Part shown: positions 25,548 through 33,672 of the stretch, one piece after another
Layout of the letters: each line of letters begins with the position of its first letter
Position numbering within the stretch: the first letter of the stretch is position 1
Source of the DNA: Clostridia bacterium
Lineage (GTDB): Bacteria; Bacillota; Clostridia; Oscillospirales; Acutalibacteraceae
NCBI GenBank assembly: GCA_017516745.1
Contig: JAFXBF010000014.1
Location: forward strand, 62,001-126,000
Direction of reading: 5' to 3'
DNA length: 64,000 nt
Program-made: the position numbers and the translations under genes
Notes under the pieces: model-generated
What the model saw: only the letters and a program-made list of their open reading frames with translations
Databases searched by the model: none
Told to the model about the DNA's origin: nothing

Positions 25548-26012
25548 TTACGGCAATTTGCGTAAAACGGGCAAAATTCCGTTTTCTGCTATATCAATTG
25601 TGCCGAAACAGCCCTGTTTTATGCTTCCCGGATTAAAAAGAAGTATGCCGTCAACATATTCTGTAACAGGATTGTGGGTGTGACCGTATAATGCAACACA
25701 GCAGTTGTTTTCCCTTGCGGCGGCAACAAGGTCGGCCGTGCCGTATTTTACAAGGTGGGTGTGACCGTGGCAGGCGTAAATGCGTTTGCCTTCAACAATG
25801 TCAACAACGCTTGTCGGCAATTCGCTGCCCCAGTCGCAGTTGCCCTGAACAAGATGAAAAAACTTTGTGCCGTATTTTTTCGCAATGAGCCTTGCTTCGT
25901 GTTCACCGTCACCAAGGTGAAAAACAATTTTTGCATCGGGCACTGCCCTGATTGCATCGTTGAGCTTCCACTCGTCTGCGTGGGAATCGGAAACAACAAG
26001 AATTTTAGTCAT
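25548..26012 (-). CDS. YfcE/MJ0936-family metallophosphoesterase
   Basis: The reading from ATG 26012 (MTKILVVSDSHADEW) gives 154 residues. A longer form from 26057 lacks support, whereas GAAGGGG precedes 26012. Metal-binding motifs are in order: SDSH, HLGDGEHE, VQGNCDW, CHGHTH and LYGHTHNP, ending in NPGSI. Family members hydrolyse small phosphodiesters. Confidence 0.88.
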   Translation of the reverse strand: MTKILVVSDSHADEWKLNDAIRAVPDAKIVFHLGDGEHEARLIAKKYGTKFFHLVQGNCDWGSELPTSVVDIVEGKRIYACHGHTHLVKYGTADLVAAARENNCCVALYGHTHNPVTEYVDGILLFNPGSIKQGCFGTIDIAENGILPVLRKLP

Positions 26013-26075
26013 ACAAACCACCCCTTCAAACATAAACTTATGTATTGAATATAACATATAACGGCGGTGATTTCA

Positions 26076-26300
26076 ATGAGCGCAAACAACTTCTCACCCG
26101 ACCAGCTTTTAAAGCTGCTTATGAATTCAAAGGGCTCAAGCCCCGACAGCAATATGGCGCAGGACATACTGCAAAACAGAATAACACCCGAGCAGCGCCA
26201 GCGTGTGCAAAACATATTGCAGGACAAAAACGCCCTGGAAAACCTGCTTAAAAGTCCGCAGGCACAGGAGCTTATGAAAAAAATGGGCGGCAAAAAATGA
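26076..26300 (+). CDS. Small helical protein of unknown function
   Basis: This 74-residue product from ATG 26076 (MSANNFSPDQLLKLLMNSKG) is mainly helical and Gln/Asn-rich. GGCGGTGA precedes the ATG. I do not recognise it. It overlaps the next gene by four bases, so both are likely coexpressed. Confidence 0.6.
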   Translation: MSANNFSPDQLLKLLMNSKGSSPDSNMAQDILQNRITPEQRQRVQNILQDKNALENLLKSPQAQELMKKMGGKK

Positions 26301-26629
26301 ACTTTGACGACATCGGCAGTATCCTCGCTTCCCTGAGCGAGGAGGAAATGGGCAACCTCTCCGATATGGCACAGCAGTTTATGGGCGGCGACGGCAACGG
26401 CGGCAAAAGCGAAACCGCCGCCGACCCCTTCGGCGGTATCGACCCGCAGATGATAGCAAAGCTTATTGAGCTTCTGCCGCTGCTGCAAAGCAAAGGCGAC
26501 GATGAGCGCACACGCCTCATCGCCGCCCTTAAACCCCTGCTCAGCCCGCAAAGACGAAAAAAAGCAGACGAGGCAATACAGCTGATGAGGCTGATGGATA
26601 TGCTGCCGATTATTGAAAAGTTTATGTAA
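26297..26629 (+). CDS. Small helical protein of unknown function
   Basis: This 110-residue protein has helical ends, a Gly/Asp-rich centre (MGGDGNGG) and a C-terminal RLIAALKPLLSPQRRKKADEAIQLM segment that resembles tails of many uncharacterized Clostridia proteins. No catalytic motif is seen. It is translationally coupled to the gene at 26076. Confidence 0.6.
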   Translation: MNFDDIGSILASLSEEEMGNLSDMAQQFMGGDGNGGKSETAADPFGGIDPQMIAKLIELLPLLQSKGDDERTRLIAALKPLLSPQRRKKADEAIQLMRLMDMLPIIEKFM

Positions 26630-26635
26630 CTTGTA

Positions 26636-26778
26636 GTTTGTCGGGGACAAACAATGCAAAATGCAAAGTTCAAAATGCAAAATTGTGGGAGGGCTTCGCC
26701 CTCACCCATTATAATAATCGCTCTAAATCAGCGTTTTATAAAATCGGAGCGTAGCGACCCTTAACTTTGCACTTTGCA
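26636..26778. repeat. Composite intergenic repeat
   Basis: Full set of modules: GTTTGTCggggacaaac, 'aatgcaaaatgcaaagttc', GGGAGGGCttcGCCCTC, A/T spacer with 'aatcgctctaaatcagc', 'ggagcgtagcgacccttaac', 'tttgcactttgc'. It lies between two genes of unknown function. Confidence 0.8.
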
Positions 26779-26816
26779 TTAATCTCGGCAAACCGTAATT
26801 TGAAAGGAGAAACACA

Positions 26817-27014
26817 TTGGACAACGAGCTTCACCGTATGCAAAGGCAGGCGGACAGAATAAGTAACGTTACTCTGCACAGGATAAATGAGCAGAAACGG
26901 CAAGGCCGACAGATGAGCGAGGACAGCATACTGCTCCTCGGGCTGATACTCATACTTGCTTCGGAAAGGGCAGACAAAACCCTTCTGATGATGCTGCTAT
27001 ACATTTTTGCATAA
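26817..27014 (+). CDS. Small protein with C-terminal hydrophobic helix
   Basis: The 65-residue product starts at TTG 26817 with AAAGGAG eight bases upstream. The first 40 residues are charged and helical; the rest (ILLLGLILILASERADKTLLMMLLYIF) is hydrophobic. The general form resembles small sporulation-associated proteins, but I do not recognise it. It ends just before the tRNA-Ser promoter. Confidence 0.55.
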   Translation: MDNELHRMQRQADRISNVTLHRINEQKRQGRQMSEDSILLLGLILILASERADKTLLMMLLYIFA

Positions 27015-27021
27015 AAAGTGC

Positions 27022-27050
27022 TTGACAACGCAAAAATAATATGGTAATAT
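27022..27050 (+). promoter_or_regulatory. Promoter of the two tRNA-Ser genes
   Basis: TTGACA (27022-27027), 17-base spacer, TAATAT (27045-27050), 15 bases before tRNA-Ser(TGA). Confidence 0.85.
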
Positions 27051-27065
27051 AACTTGCACACATAC

Positions 27066-27154
27066 GGAGAGATACCGAAGTGGTCATAACGGAACGGTCT
27101 TGAAAACCGTCGTACGGCAACGTACCGTGGGTTCGAATCCCACTCTCTCCGCCA
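27066..27154 (+). tRNA. tRNA-Ser (anticodon TGA)
   Basis: 89 bases with CCA, acceptor GGAGAGA/TCTCTCC, anticodon loop CTTGAAA (TGA), and a long variable arm (GTACGGCAACGTAC), typical of serine tRNA. Confidence 0.96.
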
Positions 27155-27206
27155 CTTAAAAATTACTTTGCTAAAAGTTAATAACTTATAGATAATTCAG
27201 CATTAT

Positions 27207-27296
27207 GGAGAAGTACCCAAGTGGTGAAGGGGCTCCCCTGCTAAGGGAGTAGGTTGGGCGACTGGCGCGAGGGTTCAAATCCCTCCTTCTCCGCCA
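27207..27296 (+). tRNA. tRNA-Ser (anticodon GCT)
   Basis: 90 bases with CCA, acceptor GGAGAAG/CTTCTCC, anticodon loop CTGCTAA (GCT) and a long variable arm. It is the last host gene before the mobile island. Confidence 0.96.
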
Positions 27297-27300
27297 TTTA

Positions 27301-27342
27301 GAGTGTTCATTACGGATTTAAGTGATGAACACTCGACTTTTT
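27301..27342 (+). terminator. Terminator of the tRNA-Ser pair
   Basis: Stem GAGTGTTCAT / ATGAACACTC followed by GACTTTTTTG. A second hairpin with a T run (GAGCAGG/CCTGCTC, 27375-27401) follows just before the recombinase gene. Confidence 0.85.
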
Positions 27343-27402
27343 TGTTTAATTTCATAGTTTCATCAATATGTATCGAGCAGGTTTGTTGCCTGCTCTTTTT
27401 TG

Positions 27403-29082
27403 TTATGCAGTGAGATATTCCACTGCTACACCCTGACGGGTATCTGCTTTGTAATTATCTGCATTTGATGGGATTTCAATATATCCCACAAAGCGATAAT
27501 GAATTACAATACGCTGTGTTCTGTTTTTGCCCGTGCCTTCGGTTTCATAAATGTCAATGTGGTCAATAAGCTCGTGAAGGAGTGGTACCGTTAAGGTTTC
27601 CATTTCCATAAACTTGCGAACGGCAGAAACAAAAAGCTCTTTTTCCTTTTCCTTGTTATTAAGCTGCTCCTGCTGTTCTCTAAGCTTTGAAATCTTTAAC
27701 CTTAACTCAATTCGTTCCTCTTCGTACTTTCTTGACATATGCATAAACCACTCGTCAGTTACCTTGCCGTCCATATTATCCTCATACAGCTTTTCATAAT
27801 TTCTCTCAACCTTTGCATTTCTGCTCATAAGTCTTTCAAGCTCGGTTTTAAGATGTTTTTCTTCAGAAAGTCTGTCACTGTTGGTTTTTCGTGCAAGAAT
27901 TTCGGCAAAGCGTTCCTCGTTATGCCTTATACAAGCTGACATCTTTTTAAGCTCAAGCATAACAATCTGTTCAATAGCATCAGCTCTTACATAATGTCTG
28001 TGCTGACAGCTGCCTCTGTAATCCTTTACATAATTACTGCAACTGAAATAATGAATATCCTTGTTTCGTGTATTCACATGATACCATAGCTTATGACCGC
28101 ATTCGGCACATACAAGAAAATCACAAAAGATATTTTTATCACCGTTTTCAGGCTTCGGGTCTCTGCGCTTGCATTTCTTAATAAGAGCTTGTACTGCTTC
28201 AAAGGTTTCACGGTCAATAATCGGCTCATGCACATCCTTGAAAATCTTCCAGTTTTCTTCGGGATTCTGAAGCCGTTTCTTGTTCTTAAAGCTCTTGGAA
28301 TAGGTTTTGAAGTTTACCACATCACCACAATATTCCTGACGAATAAGAATCTGACCTATGGTGGAGCTTTTCCATTTATACGGGTTAGGCTGTACCTTTT
28401 TACCGCCTCTGCCTATGCCTCGCTCCTGCCAATATGAGGTGCAATTCTTTATTCCTCTGTCCTGCAAGGTTCTTGCAATTTTGTCCTGTCCATAGCCTTC
28501 AAGATAAAGCCTGAATATTTCTCTCACAACACTTGCTGCCTCGTGTTCAATAATCCACCTTTTAGGATTTTCAGGGTCTTTCATATACCCGTAAGGCGGT
28601 TGAGATAACGGCTCACCCATATTACCTCTGATTCTTTTGGCAGAGCGTACCTTTTTTGAAATATCTCTTGCATACATCTCATTCATAACATTCTTGAACG
28701 GGATGATTTCATTATCACCGTCAGCACTGTCAACAAGGTCTGTTATGGCAATAAAGCGGATATTGTTTTCGGGAAAGTATGATTCGGTGTAAAGACCAAC
28801 TTCAACATAATTTCTGCCGAATCGGGACATATCCTTTACGATAATGGTCGAGATATATCCTGCTTCAACATCCTCCATCATTCTTTTGAAATCTGGACGA
28901 TTGAAATTAGTTCCCGTAAAACCGTCATCCACATAAAACCTTGTGTTTTCAAAGCCTTTTTCCTTTGCGTAACGGGCAAGCATAAGCTTCTGATTTTCGA
29001 TTGAGTTGCTCTCCTTGTCGTTTCCGTCATCACGGGAAAGACGGCAATAAAGAGCTGTAAATCCTATATTGTTTGACTGCAT
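27403..29082 (-). CDS. Large serine recombinase (site-specific integrase/transposase)
   Basis: This 559-residue protein has a resolvase N-domain with catalytic Ser16 in YCRLSRDD, the DGFTGTNFNRPDFKRMM and VKDMSRFGRNYVEVG motifs, a recombinase domain (PPYGYMKDP...), a zinc ribbon near residues 320-360 (CAECGHKLWY ... FSCSNYV) and a coiled coil followed by a DUF4368-type C-terminus. Such enzymes excise and integrate the element between short att sites without a host cofactor. It lies 107 bases from tRNA-Ser(GCT). Confidence 0.93.
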   Translation of the reverse strand: MQSNNIGFTALYCRLSRDDGNDKESNSIENQKLMLARYAKEKGFENTRFYVDDGFTGTNFNRPDFKRMMEDVEAGYISTIIVKDMSRFGRNYVEVGLYTESYFPENNIRFIAITDLVDSADGDNEIIPFKNVMNEMYARDISKKVRSAKRIRGNMGEPLSQPPYGYMKDPENPKRWIIEHEAASVVREIFRLYLEGYGQDKIARTLQDRGIKNCTSYWQERGIGRGGKKVQPNPYKWKSSTIGQILIRQEYCGDVVNFKTYSKSFKNKKRLQNPEENWKIFKDVHEPIIDRETFEAVQALIKKCKRRDPKPENGDKNIFCDFLVCAECGHKLWYHVNTRNKDIHYFSCSNYVKDYRGSCQHRHYVRADAIEQIVMLELKKMSACIRHNEERFAEILARKTNSDRLSEEKHLKTELERLMSRNAKVERNYEKLYEDNMDGKVTDEWFMHMSRKYEEERIELRLKISKLREQQEQLNNKEKEKELFVSAVRKFMEMETLTVPLLHELIDHIDIYETEGTGKNRTQRIVIHYRFVGYIEIPSNADNYKADTRQGVAVEYLTA

Positions 29083-29318
29083 TAGTCCTCCTTTCCGGCA
29101 GTCGTCACATATTCTGCTTCAATTTTATCTGTATCAGGCACCAATGTCAAATGTGCAAAATCACTGCCAACATATTTTTGCACTTTATTTTCCAATGTGT
29201 TTTCAAGGTTACAGATGTTTGCAGGAGCAAACGAGGAAGAAACCTTGTAAAGCACACCGCCGATTACATATTCATCCTCTTCAAGAAATCCGCAAAAATC
29301 ATTGATTTTCTTTATCAT
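29082..29318 (-). CDS. Small element-encoded protein of unknown function
   Basis: 78 residues, acidic, beginning MIKKINDFCGFLEEDEYVIGG. The stop overlaps the recombinase start by one base (TAATG), and its start overlaps the ParB-like gene by four bases, so it is translationally coupled on both sides. I do not recognise a family with certainty; small genes at this place are common in such elements. Confidence 0.6.
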   Translation of the reverse strand: MIKKINDFCGFLEEDEYVIGGVLYKVSSSFAPANICNLENTLENKVQKYVGSDFAHLTLVPDTDKIEAEYVTTAGKED

Positions 29319-30241
29319 CTCGCACCTCTGTCTTTCTTTCGCATAAGGGATTTTCCGTAATATTCAACAGCCTTTGCAAGAAAATCTTCCTTTTCCTTTA
29401 CAGTAGCATTAGATTTCATATATTTACTGATTTTATCTTCGGGGATTTTAACCGTAACAACCTGATTAGGTTTCGGTTGTTTCATAATGGAAGATATTTC
29501 CTCTGCGTTGAGTGTGCCTTCCTGAGATAACTTTTTCAGCTTCTGAGCCTGTGCGAGGGACGGTGTACAAAGCTCTTTCTCAATAAATTTAAACAAATCG
29601 GTTTGCTCTGCTTTTGTGAGATACGAAAGCTCAACACCGACGGAAAATGAGATTTTGTTCTCATCCACCATGCTGAGAAGTTTAGGAATCAGATTTGTTA
29701 GGCGGATATATCTTTTCACCTGAGAAGCACTATCTTCATTCGAAATTTCCTTGGCAGCCAACTTCGATCCGACTTGGTCCGAAGTTAAATCTGTGCGTTT
29801 ACCTTGCTTTTTAAGTGCATCCATTTTCATCTTGTAAGCAAAAGCCTTCTCCGAGTGTAGAATATGCTCCCGGTGCAGGTTACTGTCAACAAGAATGATG
29901 TCTGCTTCCTCTTTGCTTATGTCAAATACAACAACGGGAACCTCTGTCATTTCAAGTCTTGTTGCTGCAAGGTATCTTCTGTGACCTGATATGATTTCAT
30001 ACACAGATGCTTTATCATCCTTTCGTACCATAAGAGGCTGTATAATACCGTTCTCACGGATACTGTCCTCCAAAGGCTTCATATCCTCCTCACGACACTT
30101 ATACGGATTCTTGAAATTCGGAACAATGCTTTTCATTGGCATCTGCACAATTTCTGTAGTTTGAGGCTTTACCGCCTCTGTTTCTTTGGTTTCTTCTGTT
30201 TTCTCAAACAGGGTGTTAATAAAATTATCTTCTTTATTCAT
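29315..30241 (-). CDS. ParB/Spo0J-like partition or regulatory protein
   Basis: This 308-residue protein has the ParB N-terminal domain (NPYKCREEDMKPLEDSIRENGIIQPLMV, then EIISGHRRYLAATRL) with the HRR nucleotide-binding motif, a KorB-like helix-turn-helix region near 150-200 and a C-terminal helical part. It may stabilise the excised element or regulate genes. It follows the relaxase gene by four bases. Confidence 0.88.
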   Translation of the reverse strand: MNKEDNFINTLFEKTEETKETEAVKPQTTEIVQMPMKSIVPNFKNPYKCREEDMKPLEDSIRENGIIQPLMVRKDDKASVYEIISGHRRYLAATRLEMTEVPVVVFDISKEEADIILVDSNLHREHILHSEKAFAYKMKMDALKKQGKRTDLTSDQVGSKLAAKEISNEDSASQVKRYIRLTNLIPKLLSMVDENKISFSVGVELSYLTKAEQTDLFKFIEKELCTPSLAQAQKLKKLSQEGTLNAEEISSIMKQPKPNQVVTVKIPEDKISKYMKSNATVKEKEDFLAKAVEYYGKSLMRKKDRGAR

Positions 30242-30245
30242 TTAA

Positions 30246-31445
30246 TTACCTCTCTTTTTTAATTTCTATATTTTTATTGGTTTTCTCTTTTCGGACAGTT
30301 TTCAGCACATCCGAGATAAATGATTGTATTTTTTCGGGCATTTGCCTCAATGCCTCAAAATACGGTGCACAGACTTGTTCAAGCTCATGAAGTCTTTTAC
30401 TCAGCCTGTTTATCTGACTCTGCAATTCCCAATTCCTTTTTCGGAGTCGTTCATTTTCACCCTCAAGGTCAAAAATCTTACTCCTTGCTGCAACGGATTG
30501 TTTTGCAATATTACTCAGGTCATTGAAATCTTCACTTGAAATTGTAACTTTACCCGTAAGGGTTTTCTTACCCATACCGTCAATTTCACTGAAAGTTTTA
30601 TGCACGGTCTGAATTTCATCATATCTAATTTCTTCTGTCAGTAATCGTTCTTTGATTTCATCAAGTCTCTTTTTATCTTGTTGTATTTCATATTGCAGAC
30701 AAGACAGATGCTCAGCCGTACTGCCTTTTTCACCACGATTGAAATCATTGAAACCGGCTCTTTGCATGTGATTGAAGAAATCATCCTGAAGAATACTATA
30801 AGATGGAATCAGCACAGGCTTGCCTTTTTCGTTGAATATGACATTACCGTTTTCATCCACAGCCTGAGGTGACTTCCACTTCTTTGAGTGGCTTATCTGA
30901 TTGACAGTTTCCTTGACGGTACCCACAAGCGATTTATCCTTACAACGCTTTGTCCACAATATTTGTTTCTCTACAACAGGCAGAGCTACAAGGTGCATAT
31001 GATAGTGATAGACAGGCTTTCCGTACTGTTCTGTGAGAGCCACATTCAGTTCATCTGCGTGCATAACGGCTGAGATGATATTCTGTTCACCGTAGAGCTT
31101 AACTGCGAAACGATAGGCTTCTGCATAAAACTCTTTGGCATATTCATAACCACCGTGTGTTTCAAAGTAGTCTGTGTTGACATCAAATATCATTTCATCA
31201 AATACTTTCGCATCAGCTTTCAGACCTCGCATACAGACTCTCTTTTCGGCTAGGAGCTTATTAAGTTGTTCGTTGTAGGTCAACTCCCCGCAATCTTTGA
31301 AATGCACATTCATATCGCACCGAGCTGTATCAACATTCATATTTGCGTAAGACTCATTTTTTCTCTCATTATGCCTTTCACATTTACCGATTGTGCTTTG
31401 TGTATGAGTGACGACTCTCGCTACACTATAATTTTTCTTTGACAT
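30246..31445 (-). CDS. MobV-family relaxase (Pre/Mob plasmid recombination enzyme)
   Basis: This 399-residue protein has the MobV signature: an N-terminal SVARVVTHTQSTIGKCERHNERKN segment and the metal-binding HYHMHLVALP histidine triad near residue 145. The C-terminal third is a long coiled coil (about 250-350). It should nick the transfer origin and lead DNA transfer with help from another conjugative element. An AAAGGAGG site precedes the ATG. The upstream noncoding region is the expected place for oriT. Confidence 0.9.
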   Translation of the reverse strand: MSKKNYSVARVVTHTQSTIGKCERHNERKNESYANMNVDTARCDMNVHFKDCGELTYNEQLNKLLAEKRVCMRGLKADAKVFDEMIFDVNTDYFETHGGYEYAKEFYAEAYRFAVKLYGEQNIISAVMHADELNVALTEQYGKPVYHYHMHLVALPVVEKQILWTKRCKDKSLVGTVKETVNQISHSKKWKSPQAVDENGNVIFNEKGKPVLIPSYSILQDDFFNHMQRAGFNDFNRGEKGSTAEHLSCLQYEIQQDKKRLDEIKERLLTEEIRYDEIQTVHKTFSEIDGMGKKTLTGKVTISSEDFNDLSNIAKQSVAARSKIFDLEGENERLRKRNWELQSQINRLSKRLHELEQVCAPYFEALRQMPEKIQSFISDVLKTVRKEKTNKNIEIKKER

Positions 31446-32074
31446 AGGTTTAACCTCCTTTCTGCATTACTGCTTTATTTGTTCCGCTGACTTTCTTCGA
31501 AAGTGCGTAACCCACTATGACACTTTCACGCCTTCACCGTGCAAAGATGTCAGTGGGCTCTGCGAGGCTCATAAACTAAAATTTCTCGCTTATCAAGGGA
31601 GCGACAAACTTTAGTTGCGGACTACTCCGCAGACGAGCTTCGCTATGTAAGGGTGGCTGTAGTATCCTTTATACATAGCTTCATTTGTGGGGGCAGTTAC
31701 TATATAAATAAACTGCCTCTAAAAGTAATGGGAATAAACCACATAAATCTGTTCCTGATTTTAAGAAATACTTTTCAGAAAACAAAAAAGCCGTCACATA
31801 GACAGCACAAATAGCGGGAGGACATTTCATCCTCTCGCACAGTTTGCACTAAAACTATGTAACGGCTTAAAATTTAAGCTCTCATTGTCCGTATGTTGCT
31901 GACCGAGTATCGGACTATACAGTTTCGGTCAGATAATATGTGTTGGCATAAAGCAAATAAGTAAAAATATGTGTTTCAGTTTGTATTCAGTTGTATGGCA
32001 AATACATTATTTACCTATTTACTATCATAAAGAACATTTGTTTACTTGTCAAGAAGCTTTTCGAAAAAGAAAAG
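31446..32074. other. Noncoding region upstream of the relaxase: candidate oriT and structured RNA
   Basis: This gap of about 630 bases has no gene. It contains GCTATGTAAGG / CCTTtATACATAGC (31648-31681), an inverted repeat that could be part of the transfer origin, and a large nested hairpin at 31787-31870 with outer arms AAGCCGTcACATAG / CTATGTaACGGCTT and an inner stem GCGGGAGGA / TCCTCTCGC. Read on the minus strand the latter ends in GGCTTTTTTG like a terminator of an ~80-base RNA. Confidence 0.5.
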
Positions 32075-32100
32075 GTGGTGTCGGTTTTCACCGACACCAC
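32075..32100 (-). terminator. Terminator of the attenuated phosphotransferase gene
   Basis: Perfect 11-bp stem GTGGTGTCGGT / ACCGACACCAC followed on the minus strand by CTTTTCTTTTTC. Confidence 0.9.
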
Positions 32101-32113
32101 AGTTAAAATTCGC

Positions 32114-33076
32114 TTATTCTAGTAGTTGTTCTGATAACTCTTCAACATGGTCATAAAGCCAATTCAAAAAGTTGTTTATGAGTTTTGCAATATCTTTATA
32201 ACTGTCAGGAATATCTGCAAGTTCATCAGGTCGGTAATTACACATGCAATGCCAAAAATACAGAACATAAGACATTGTTTTTATATCATATTCCGTTAAC
32301 GGGAACTTTTCTGTGAATTGCCTGATATAATTTTTCAGTCCGTCTGTATCAATTTCACCTGTGGCACAGGTTGGACTTGAAAAGACATAAGACGTTATTA
32401 CATCCAAACAAATAGGCAACCGACAAGCCGAACTCCAATCTACAACCGTAAAATCATTGTTATGTATAATTGCCTGACCTATGTGATAATCACCGTGCGA
32501 ATTGGCATAAGTCAGTTTTTTGGTGTCAATATGGAATTTTGAAATTTTCTTGAGATGACGGATTTGTTCTTCCCAAACAGGTATAATATCCACATCTTTT
32601 GCTTTTTTCGCTCTGATAAGCTCTTTTTTATACTGCCACATTTTCCTGCGAACTGTTTTGGTTGAAAAGAACTCTTTGCCGAAGCGTATCGATAATCCCT
32701 CATAATCTTTCAACAACAATGCTGTTTGTCCAAGAAAATCTGCTGATTTACTTATAAACCAATCAGGTGCAGTATTCACCGATAGTGATTTACCTTCAAT
32801 AAACTGTTGAACGGTAAACTGAAACGCAGATGTTTTTACCACATAAGTATTATCTTTGCTTTTCATAAATCTTGCAACTTTAAGTCCGTGGTTATGAAGA
32901 TATTCGGTGAGTTCACCTTCGTTTTTTACATTTTCCATATAGAATGGCAGAATTTTAACTATGTATTTACCGACATCTGTGTTAATTAAATAAAGTTCAG
33001 TACCAAAATGCTTATCAAGAAGTTTTATATCAGACACTTTTAAATTAAAATTGTTTTCAATTATATTTTTATTCAC
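32114..33076 (-). CDS. Aminoglycoside/macrolide phosphotransferase-like kinase
   Basis: This 320-residue protein has the small-molecule kinase fold of the APH/choline kinase superfamily. The catalytic loop is HGDYHIGQ (194-201) and the metal-binding aspartate is in FTVVDWSSA. Asn, usual at the eighth loop position, is replaced by Gln201; whether activity remains is unclear. The gene sits behind a 300-base leader with a terminator and two tiny ORFs, an arrangement typical of genes induced by ribosome-targeting antibiotics. That suggests resistance, but the substrate is not known. GGAGG precedes the GTG start. Confidence 0.8.
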   Translation of the reverse strand: MNKNIIENNFNLKVSDIKLLDKHFGTELYLINTDVGKYIVKILPFYMENVKNEGELTEYLHNHGLKVARFMKSKDNTYVVKTSAFQFTVQQFIEGKSLSVNTAPDWFISKSADFLGQTALLLKDYEGLSIRFGKEFFSTKTVRRKMWQYKKELIRAKKAKDVDIIPVWEEQIRHLKKISKFHIDTKKLTYANSHGDYHIGQAIIHNNDFTVVDWSSACRLPICLDVITSYVFSSPTCATGEIDTDGLKNYIRQFTEKFPLTEYDIKTMSYVLYFWHCMCNYRPDELADIPDSYKDIAKLINNFLNWLYDHVEELSEQLLE

Positions 33077-33102
33077 TGTTATTCCTCCAAATTTTTATGT
33101 AA

Positions 33103-33183
33103 TTAAAATATGAAAATGGGTGCAAAAATGCCGTAGAAAGCAACCCTGTTTTGTGGGTACTTCCTACGGCTGATTTTAGGCAT
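33103..33183 (-). CDS. Leader peptide 2, overlapping the attenuator hairpin
   Basis: A 26-codon ORF starting MPKISRRKYPQN and ending IFAPIFIF, from ATG 33183 to TAA 33103. Its codons cover both arms of the attenuator at 33123-33170, so translating ribosomes would block the hairpin. An AGGGTG site lies 12 bases ahead of the ATG. Too short for standard gene finders. Confidence 0.6.
   Translation of the reverse strand: MPKISRRKYPQNRVAFYGIFAPIFIF
33123..33170 (-). promoter_or_regulatory. Transcription attenuator in the phosphotransferase leader
   Basis: Minus-strand stem GCCGTAGgAAGtACCC / GGGTtgCTTtCTACGGC with an eight-base loop, followed by ATTTTTG, an intrinsic terminator placed between promoter and gene. 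Readthrough would be needed for expression. Confidence 0.75.
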
Positions 33184-33306
33184 AAAAATAACACACCCTA
33201 AAGTGTGCTACAACCGAAAGTTATAGTATTCACGAAAGGTTACTTTAAAACGGCACAACAAAATAGAGGCCTATGCCTCGATTATCGTTTGCGCCACATA
33301 TTCAGT

Positions 33307-33339
33307 TTAAGATGCAATTACCTCATAAAAAACTTTCAT
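33307..33339 (-). CDS. Leader peptide 1 (MKVFYEVIAS)
   Basis: A ten-codon ORF with a strong GAAAGGAG site seven bases upstream (33346-33358), about 50 bases after the predicted transcription start. Ribosome stalling on such peptides commonly switches downstream RNA structures. Confidence 0.6.
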   Translation of the reverse strand: MKVFYEVIAS

Positions 33340-33387
33340 ACAATTGTTCTCCTTTCGCAATCTGCTTTTGCGGATTTATTTAAATGT

Positions 33388-33416
33388 ATTTTAGCATAAT
33401 TTTTGCGATATTTCAA
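33388..33416 (-). promoter_or_regulatory. Promoter of the attenuated phosphotransferase gene
   Basis: Minus strand TTGAAA (33416-33411), 17-base spacer, TAAAAT (33393-33388), giving an untranslated leader of about 300 bases. Confidence 0.8.
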
Positions 33417-33506
33417 TGGCTTTCTAACTCTTATTCCAACACTCTACTGCGATTGAGTTGTTATTGGCATAACCATTGAACTTTTAGTAATATATTTAAC
33501 TGATTT

Positions 33507-33531
33507 CGGCAAAAAAACAACTTTTTTGTCG
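33507..33531. terminator. Hairpin insulating the four-gene system
   Basis: CGGCAAAAAA / TTTTTTGTCG stem of 10 bp around 'acaac'. A/T-rich arms could end transcription on either strand between the divergent phosphotransferase gene and the system at 33753. Confidence 0.5.
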
Positions 33532-33672
33532 AAAAAGCATACGTTTTTGTAATTAAATTGATTTATATACTATTCGTACATTAGAATAGAACTATCTAAA
33601 CAAATAAAAATGGTAGCATATTGAATTATTACAGGTGATAAATTATTAGTTTTTATCTTTTCTTATTTTATA

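Noticed and set aside
27207-27402. tRNA-Ser 3' end as attachment site of the island
   Set aside because: No second copy of the tRNA 3' end was found near 50 kb, and large serine recombinases rarely use tRNA genes; adjacency may be chance.
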